A stretch of 64,000 bases of DNA from Clostridiales bacterium UBA7568 (GTDB lineage: Bacteria; Bacillota; Clostridia; Oscillospirales; CAG-272), in contig DLLG01000004.1 of NCBI GenBank assembly GCA_002479075.1, positions 374,944 to 438,943 of the forward strand, written 5' to 3'. How positions within the stretch are numbered: the first letter of the stretch is position 1; every line of letters begins with the position of its first letter. The notes under the pieces were generated by a model. The model ran no database searches. It saw only the letters and a program-made list of their open reading frames with translations, and was not told the DNA's origin. The translations under genes and the position numbers were made by a program. Positions 59,167 to 64,000 of the stretch are shown here, piece after piece.

Positions 59167-60162
59167 ATGTTGTTTTCAAAACGGAAAGAAACCAAAACGG
59201 AGGACGAAAAAATGTTTGATATGAGAAAGATAGGGAAGCGCATAGCGGAGCTGAGAAAATCAAAGAACATAACTCAGATGGCGCTTGCCGATATGATGGG
59301 AATCAGCTTTCAGGCAGTATCAAACTGGGAACGCGGCGAGAGTATGCCCGATATTTCGAAGCTTGGGGAGCTTTCGGAGATATTCGGGGTGTCAATTGAC
59401 GACATCCTCTGCAACAAACGCGCGGCGGAAATTGTTGAAGAAATATCGGCGGGAGAGAAGCCTTCCGATATAACGCCCGAGGAGCTTACGGAAACAGTCC
59501 CGCTTATGGCGCCCAAGCAGGCAGAGGAGAGTATTAAGGAAAATAAGAATAAAATGACGATTTCTCAGCTTGCCGCACTTGCACCTTATATGAATGGAGA
59601 CGACCTGGGCGAAATCGCCGTTGGGCTGGCGAAAAACGGTGGCTCGCTTGAAGATGTTGCCGCACTTGCGCCTTATATGGATGAAGACGATGTGGGCAAG
59701 GTTGTCAAAGAGCTGACGAAGAATGGCGGTTCGCTTGAAGATGTTGCCTCGCTTGTGTATTTTATGAATGAAGACGATGTGGGTGAAGTCGTCAGAGAAC
59801 TGGCGAAAAACGGCGGCTCGCTTAAAGACGTTGCCGCACTTGCTCCTTATATGAATGAATCCGATCTTGGTGAAGCCGCCGGGGAGCTGGCGAAAAGCGG
59901 CGGCTCGCTTGAAGACGTTGCCGCACTTGCGCCTTATATGAATGAAGATGATATCGGTGAGATTGCAAAAGAAAAGCTGAAGAACGGCGGAACACTTGAG
60001 GATATAGTGGCGCTTGCACCGTTTATGGATGATGACGATATAAAAGAGCTCGCAAAAGAAAAGCTGAAAAGCAGCGGCAAGATTGAGGATATCGCAGCAT
60101 TTGCTCCTTTTATGGATGAGGACGACATCGGCGAGATTATAAAACATATGATTTCAAAATGA
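59167..60162 (+). CDS. XRE regulator with tandem 29-residue helical repeats
   Basis: 331 residues. After a short basic N terminus comes an HTH_3 domain (about 22-75: IAELRKSKNITQMALADMMG, then ISFQAVSNWERGESMPDI). A linker follows to about 130. The rest is about seven tandem units of 29 residues following the pattern GGSLEDVAALAPYM - (N/D)EDD(I/V)GE - helix - LAKN. They look like two-helix repeats forming a solenoid, with acidic EDD turns. The repeats are near identical at the protein level and similar in DNA. GGAGGAAAACAAA supports ATG 59167. Confidence 0.82.
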   Translation: MLFSKRKETKTEDEKMFDMRKIGKRIAELRKSKNITQMALADMMGISFQAVSNWERGESMPDISKLGELSEIFGVSIDDILCNKRAAEIVEEISAGEKPSDITPEELTETVPLMAPKQAEESIKENKNKMTISQLAALAPYMNGDDLGEIAVGLAKNGGSLEDVAALAPYMDEDDVGKVVKELTKNGGSLEDVASLVYFMNEDDVGEVVRELAKNGGSLKDVAALAPYMNESDLGEAAGELAKSGGSLEDVAALAPYMNEDDIGEIAKEKLKNGGTLEDIVALAPFMDDDDIKELAKEKLKSSGKIEDIAAFAPFMDEDDIGEIIKHMISK

Positions 60163-60244
60163 CGAAATAAACGAATAAAAACAGCGGAATTTTGCGGAAA
60201 AAGCTAAATTTTTCTGAAAAAACCGCCGTTTTGCTTAAAAAGTA

Positions 60245-60273
60245 TTGACAAAATGTTTTTTACCGCATATAAT
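60245..60273 (+). promoter_or_regulatory. Promoter of gdhA
   Basis: TTGACA (60245-60250), 17 bp, TATAAT (60268-60273), 33 bp before the start. Confidence 0.88.
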
Positions 60274-60306
60274 AAAGCATTATTATTTGTTTCCGAGGTG
60301 AAAACT

Positions 60307-61569
60307 ATGTCAAAATACGATCCTTATCAGAATATGCTGAAGGTGCTTGACAGCGCAGCAGGCAAAATGGAAATAACGGCAGACGACTATGCATTTCTGC
60401 GTTATCCCGAAAGAACAATAACTGTACACGTTCCGGTCAAAATGGATGACGGTCATACGAAAGTTTTTGAGGGCTACCGTGTTCAGTATTCAAGCGTGAG
60501 AGGACCGTATAAAGGCGGTATCCGTTATCACAGAGATACCGACCTCGGAGAGGTTACTGCGCTTGCAGCCTGGATGAGCCTTAAGTGTGCCGTCGCGGGA
60601 ATTCCTTATGGCGGCGGTAAGGGAGGGATAACGGTCGATCCGAGGGCTCTTTCTGTCGGCGAGCTCGAACGTCTCACAAGGGGTTATACAAAGGCGATCG
60701 CTCCGGTTATCGGACCCGATATGGATATACCCGCGCCGGACGTCAACACAAATTCGCAGACGATGGCCTGGATACTTGATACATTCAATCTTCTCAGCGG
60801 CGGAAAGTCGCTTCCCGGCGTTGTAACAGGTAAACCAACGGAGCTCGGCGGCTCGCTCGGAAGAAATGAATCGACGGGGCGCGGCGTGCTTTTCGTTATG
60901 CGTGAGACGCTTAAAAAGTTCGGCAAAAGTCTTGCGGGCACAAAGGTTGCCGTTCAGGGAGCGGGAAATGTCGGCGGAATTGCCGCACAACTGCTTTATG
61001 AAGCGGGTTGCACGATAGTCGCAATCTCCGATTCCACAGGGTCTATATACGCCGAAAAGGGAATCGATATGAATAAATTTACGGCATACAAAGGAGCATC
61101 TGCAAAGAATAAAGTGGCAAATTATGAGGAAGAGGGAATAGTTCATCTGCCTTGCGAAGGCGTGCTGAAGGTCCCTGCCGATGTACTTGTTCCAGCCGCG
61201 CTTGAAAATTCAATAACGGAAGAAATCGCAAAGGACGTTAAGGCAAAGATAATCGTCGAAGGCGCAAACGGTCCGACAACAGCCGAAGCTGACGCCGTTC
61301 TTGAAGAAAAGGGAATAACGGTCGTCCCGGACATTCTTGCAAACTCCGGCGGTGTTATAGTCTCGTATTTTGAATGGGTGCAGAATTTGCAGAATTATTA
61401 CTGGAGCGAAGAAGAGGTTAATTCACGCCTTGAAACAACTATCGTCTCCGCTTTTGAGACGGTCTGGAAGTGCGCTGAAAAATATAAAACATCGCTCCGC
61501 CTCGGCGCATATATCACCGCCGTTGACCGCATTGTCACAACGAAAAAACTCAAGGGCTCCGCAATTTAA
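60307..61569 (+). CDS. gdhA: Glutamate dehydrogenase
   Basis: 420 residues, hexameric GDH type of about 420-450 residues. Substrate and catalytic motif PYGGGKGGI (Lys), GPDMDIPAPDVNT with catalytic Asp, dinucleotide loop VQGAGNVGG, and the tail SYFEWVQNLQNYYWSEEEV. Acidic ISDSTG at the end of beta 2 points to NAD rather than NADP. Converts 2-oxoglutarate and ammonia to glutamate or the reverse. ATG 60307 follows GAGGTGAAAACT. Its terminator overlaps the next promoter. Confidence 0.95.
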   Translation: MSKYDPYQNMLKVLDSAAGKMEITADDYAFLRYPERTITVHVPVKMDDGHTKVFEGYRVQYSSVRGPYKGGIRYHRDTDLGEVTALAAWMSLKCAVAGIPYGGGKGGITVDPRALSVGELERLTRGYTKAIAPVIGPDMDIPAPDVNTNSQTMAWILDTFNLLSGGKSLPGVVTGKPTELGGSLGRNESTGRGVLFVMRETLKKFGKSLAGTKVAVQGAGNVGGIAAQLLYEAGCTIVAISDSTGSIYAEKGIDMNKFTAYKGASAKNKVANYEEEGIVHLPCEGVLKVPADVLVPAALENSITEEIAKDVKAKIIVEGANGPTTAEADAVLEEKGITVVPDILANSGGVIVSYFEWVQNLQNYYWSEEEVNSRLETTIVSAFETVWKCAEKYKTSLRLGAYITAVDRIVTTKKLKGSAI

Positions 61570-61572
61570 TCA

Positions 61573-61622
61573 TTGACAAACAGAACTGCTTCCGCTATAA
61601 TATTATGGCGGAAGCAGTTTCG
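61573..61622 (+). promoter_or_regulatory. tRNA-Pro promoter embedded in the gdhA terminator hairpin
   Basis: TTGACA (61573-61578), 17 bp, TATAAT (61596-61601). The hairpin AACTGCTTCCGC (61584-61595)/GCGGAAGCAGTT (61608-61619) with a following TTTCGCTT uses the spacer of this promoter as its left arm and the -10 box as its loop. Confidence 0.75.
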
Positions 61623-61633
61623 CTTCTGATATT

Positions 61634-61708
61634 CGGGATGTAGGGTAACGGTTACCCGCTTGCTTTGGGAGCAAGTTCAAGCAGGTTCGACTCCTGTCAT
61701 CCCGACCA
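61634..61708 (+). tRNA. tRNA-Pro (anticodon UGG)
   Basis: 75 nt with CCA. Acceptor CGGGATG/CATCCCG, anticodon stem CTTGC/GCAAG with loop TTTGGGA giving TGG, T-loop TTCGACT. Confidence 0.95.
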
Positions 61709-61710
61709 AA

Positions 61711-61756
61711 AATCAGCCGAAAATGAGGTTTTTTGCCCCACTTTCGGCTGGTTTTC
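61711..61756 (+). terminator. Terminator after tRNA-Pro
   Basis: CAGCCGAAA (61714-61722)/TTTCGGCTG (61742-61750) then GTTTTCT. A second hairpin, CGGCTTGTG/CACAAGCCG, lies near 61812-61844 with a T run. Confidence 0.7.
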
Positions 61757-61867
61757 TGCTTATAATTGATATTTTGCCGCCACTTTGGCAAATTTGCCTG
61801 ACGGCAGAAAAACGGCTTGTGTCGCATTTACAGCACAAGCCGCTTTATTTTTTCGAAAAACCTTTTC

Positions 61868-61902
61868 TTTGCCTACTGCACCACAAATTTTAATGGCTGA
61901 CC
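61868..61902 (+). repeat. Imperfect 35-bp direct repeat, left copy (att-like)
   Basis: TTTGCCTACTGCACC and GCTGACC are shared with 63229-63263, about 31 of 35 bases equal by eye. The two copies enclose an XRE gene, and the right copy lies against an integrase gene. Confidence 0.6.
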
Positions 61903-62029
61903 GCCACGAATTATATAAACAGAGTAATACCGTAAGTCACGGTACAGTATATTGTTTTTCTTTGAAATTTTGCTATAATAATATCAGAAACAGGCGCCGG
62001 TTTCAATACAACTCAAACGGAGGAACATA

Positions 62030-63190
62030 ATGAATAGTTTTGGACAACGACTGAAAGCACTTCGTAAAGAAGCCGGAGTATCGCAATCCTTTGTTGCCGA
62101 CCACATCGGCGTATCTACGCAGTCCGTATCTAATTGGGAATGTGATAATACCATGCCCGATATTTCGCAAATCGTTCCGTTAGCGGCTCTTTTGTCTGTA
62201 TCCACAGACTACTTGCTCGGAGTCGGAACAAATGAATATGCGGACAAGGGAGAGCTCGAAAACAAAGTCAAAGAAGTCTGGGCAACTTATTCCGTAAACT
62301 CGACCGAAAACAACGCAGATTTGCTTGTGTACGAACTGTATAAAAAATATTTGAACAAATACCCGCTTGACTATGCTGTAAAGGTCAAATGTGCTTTTGC
62401 CATTCAGGATTATTTGCATGTAGTGCGTGTCAGAAAAAAATTTGATATTCCCGAAGAACGGTTTGACGAGCTTTGGCTTGAATGCGACAGAATGTTGCGT
62501 TCCGTTTGTGACAACTGCACGCTTCCCGAAATACAAATTGACGCTAAAAATTCTCTGATCGATCTTTTGCTTCTTAAAGAGATGTTTGAAGAAGCAGGGA
62601 CTGTTGCGATGAAATTACCGGATTTGTGCGGCATCAGAGATAGGGCGCTTTGTAAAATCGCGCAATCAAAGGGAGACTCTGTGACTGCCTGCGAGAAAGC
62701 GGAATCAGCCTGCAAGTACCTTATGTTTGACTATACAATGTCTTTATTTCAGCGTGCGAAAATACTTTCGGAAAATCCGGAGATAAAAAAAGAGCAGGTA
62801 TTGCAGGCTTGGGACGACATGACAAGCGCATCAAAGGATCTGATACACTTGTATGCCGAGCCGTCCGAGCTTGTCGTAAACGGATTTGAGAGAAACCCTT
62901 ATTGTTATTTGATCACTTCATATACATCAAAGTGCAATTTTCTCATTCGTCAAGGAAGCATATCGGAAGCCCTGCTCTGTGCCAAAAATGCGATGAATAC
63001 TGCCATCGAAATGCATGTATGGGCAAAAGCTGTTTGCAAAGACCCGCTTGTTATGTCGGATATTCTGTTTTTTGTACAACACACGCCCGGGTGGTGTTAT
63101 AAATGGGCAGGAACGGAACAGATCAAAGAATTGTTAGGCGACAGCGATTTTTCAGAAACCGCTGGAAAGATCAGTTGTCTTTCTGTATAA
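62030..63190 (+). CDS. XRE-family regulator with long helical C-terminal domain
   Basis: 386 residues. HTH_3 at about 5-60 (FGQRLKALRKEAGVSQSFVA, and STQSVSNWECDNTMPDI). The remaining 320 residues are helical and Cys-containing, resembling TPR-like peptide-sensing or metabolite-sensing domains of Rgg/RNPP style regulators, but no repeat is clear enough to name. GGAGGAACATA precedes the start; a weak TTGTTT-16-TATAAT promoter is at 61952-61979 and an inverted repeat ACCGT/ACGGT at 61929-61943. It lies between two att-like repeats. Confidence 0.82.
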   Translation: MNSFGQRLKALRKEAGVSQSFVADHIGVSTQSVSNWECDNTMPDISQIVPLAALLSVSTDYLLGVGTNEYADKGELENKVKEVWATYSVNSTENNADLLVYELYKKYLNKYPLDYAVKVKCAFAIQDYLHVVRVRKKFDIPEERFDELWLECDRMLRSVCDNCTLPEIQIDAKNSLIDLLLLKEMFEEAGTVAMKLPDLCGIRDRALCKIAQSKGDSVTACEKAESACKYLMFDYTMSLFQRAKILSENPEIKKEQVLQAWDDMTSASKDLIHLYAEPSELVVNGFERNPYCYLITSYTSKCNFLIRQGSISEALLCAKNAMNTAIEMHVWAKAVCKDPLVMSDILFFVQHTPGWCYKWAGTEQIKELLGDSDFSETAGKISCLSV

Positions 63191-63228
63191 AGCCTCTGCA
63201 TGCCTCCTCCAAAAGCATCCGAGATATT

Positions 63229-63263
63229 TTTGCCTACTGCACCGCAATTTTTAAGTGCTGACC
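63229..63263 (+). repeat. Imperfect 35-bp direct repeat, right copy (att-like)
   Basis: Partner of 61868-61902, ending five bases before the integrase stop. This is the place where an attachment site would be expected at the end of an integrative element. Confidence 0.6.
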
Positions 63264-63267
63264 TCGG

Positions 63268-64000
63268 TCAGCCCCTTTTCGTTGCCTTCTCTCCCGCCTT
63301 GATTTCCGCAATCTCCTTTTTCATCTCCGCAATCAGCACCTTGAGCTTTTCCTCGCACTCCTCCCGTGTGGTAGCGTAGATATTCTTGGCGATTCGTTTC
63401 CCGTTTACGCATGGGTAAAACCTGCCCTCATAGAGATGGTCGTTTATCATCGTCACGCAACCCGTTCCGGGCTTGCGTATCTTGCCCTTATACGGCTCAA
63501 ATTTCGGCTCTGTCGGCTGATCGGTTGCTTCACTGTCACTTGCCTTGTCCGTTGCAGTCGGCTCGGGAATAGGCGTGTCAGCCCCCGCAATCTCGTGGTC
63601 AATTCTTGCTGCCGCCTGCCGCTGTATCGTGTCGGTGATATGGTTATAAATATTGAGCGTGGTTTCCGCGCTGATATGTCCTATTATGGCGGACAGCGTT
63701 CTGATGTCCATACCGTTTTCCAGTGCCATAGGTGGCGAAGGTATGGCGGAGATCGTGAAACCGCATCAGCGGCAGTTCCGCGTTTTTAAGAACCGTGTGT
63801 AGTTTTTGGTATGCCGCTGCCGGATTCATCGGCAGGTTGGGATTGCACGGATTGTAGAACACCCACTCATTCAGCGCATTTTCCTTGCGTTTGGCAAGCA
63901 GTGCCGCAAGTGTCGGCAGCAGGACAATTGTCCGTTTGCCCGCACCCGTTTTGGTTTCGCCGATTTGTATTTTGCCGTTTGTGACGGCGGAAAGCGACCG
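63268..64000 (-). pseudogene. Tyrosine recombinase (integrase), frameshifted and cut by window edge
   Basis: The upstream frame enters from the right edge: GKIQIGETKTGAGKRTIVLL is a core-domain strand pair, followed by RFHDLRHTFAT with the Arg-x-x-His box. Just after ACC a surplus T (about 63730) moves the frame. The protein continues in another frame as ALENGMDIRTLSAIIGHISA and TTLNIYNHITD with the His and the nucleophile Tyr. A C-terminal extension of about 110 residues (GCVTMINDHLYEGRFYP) follows. Either the gene is dead, needs frameshifting, or the base is an error. The mobile element lies to the right. Confidence 0.85.

Noticed and set aside
59550..60150. Regular spacing of similar sequence that could suggest a CRISPR array
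   Set aside because: The units are 87 bp, coding, in frame and without spacers; they encode protein repeats.

Overview
The window reads as chromosome of a low-to-moderate G+C Firmicute of the class Clostridia, most likely a gut species. Supporting signs are textbook sigma-A promoters (TTGACA, 17 bp, TATAAT), a tryptophan T-box leader, lipoproteins with Cys lipoboxes, an Rnf electron-transport operon in the clostridial order C-D-G-E-A-B, an IspH-S1 fusion protein, a type III glutamine synthetase and a candidate sporulation promoter. The standard genetic code is used. I see no rRNA and no CRISPR array.

Layout. 0-7.2 kb: the start of a lipoprotein gene leaving the window on the left, a small membrane protein with its own promoter and terminator, a family 2 glycosidase, then a Trp-specific T-box controlling a trpXYZ-type ABC transporter. 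Two lipoprotein genes follow whose promoter and signal-peptide segments are a tandem duplication. 7.4-13.5 kb: tRNA-Leu(UAA) and an initiator tRNA-Met, followed by an island bounded by repeats of the tRNA 3' end. It holds IS and recombinase debris and a MarR regulator with a heterodimeric ABC exporter. Structured repeats R1 and R2 occur in and next to it. 13.5-33.5 kb: an accessory zone. It has a MerR-controlled lipoprotein hydrolase, a long TetR-led gene run (TraX-like, C39-like peptidase, hydrolases, deaminase-like, small membrane proteins, CPBP protease), and a series of apparently independent genes (NUDIX, DUF5131, methyltransferase, acetyltransferase, metallo-beta-lactamase fold, MATE pump behind an attenuator). 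Next come a TetR-ABC-FtsX unit, a YoaP-like protein and a coiled-coil membrane gene between 43-bp direct repeats.

33.5-61.7 kb is mostly housekeeping. It holds the rnf operon with NusG-II and Gx-transporter partners, a family 3 glycosidase, tRNA-Ala(CGC), and a TetR / E2-like acyltransferase / acyl-CoA ligase operon. The operon abcF - HI0933 oxidoreductase - cmk - plsC - ispH/rpsA follows, then a Cys-rich probable spore protein, glutamine synthetase III, DUF308 protein, an XRE protein with 29-residue repeats, glutamate dehydrogenase and tRNA-Pro(UGG). From about 61.8 kb there is an XRE regulator between imperfect 35-bp repeats. The 3' end of a frameshifted tyrosine integrase of a mobile element then runs off the right edge.

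How parts work together: Rnf couples reduced ferredoxin to NAD+ and an ion gradient. Glutamine synthetase III and glutamate dehydrogenase form the ammonia assimilation pair. The T-box raises tryptophan import when tRNA-Trp is uncharged. The two glycosidases fit a plant- or host-glycan user. The features most worth a second look are the R1/R2 structured repeats, which carry antisense tRNA-Met fragments and covarying stems, the TetR-led run with a twin promoter 14 kb away, and the repeat-bounded coiled-coil gene with a poly-G promoter.
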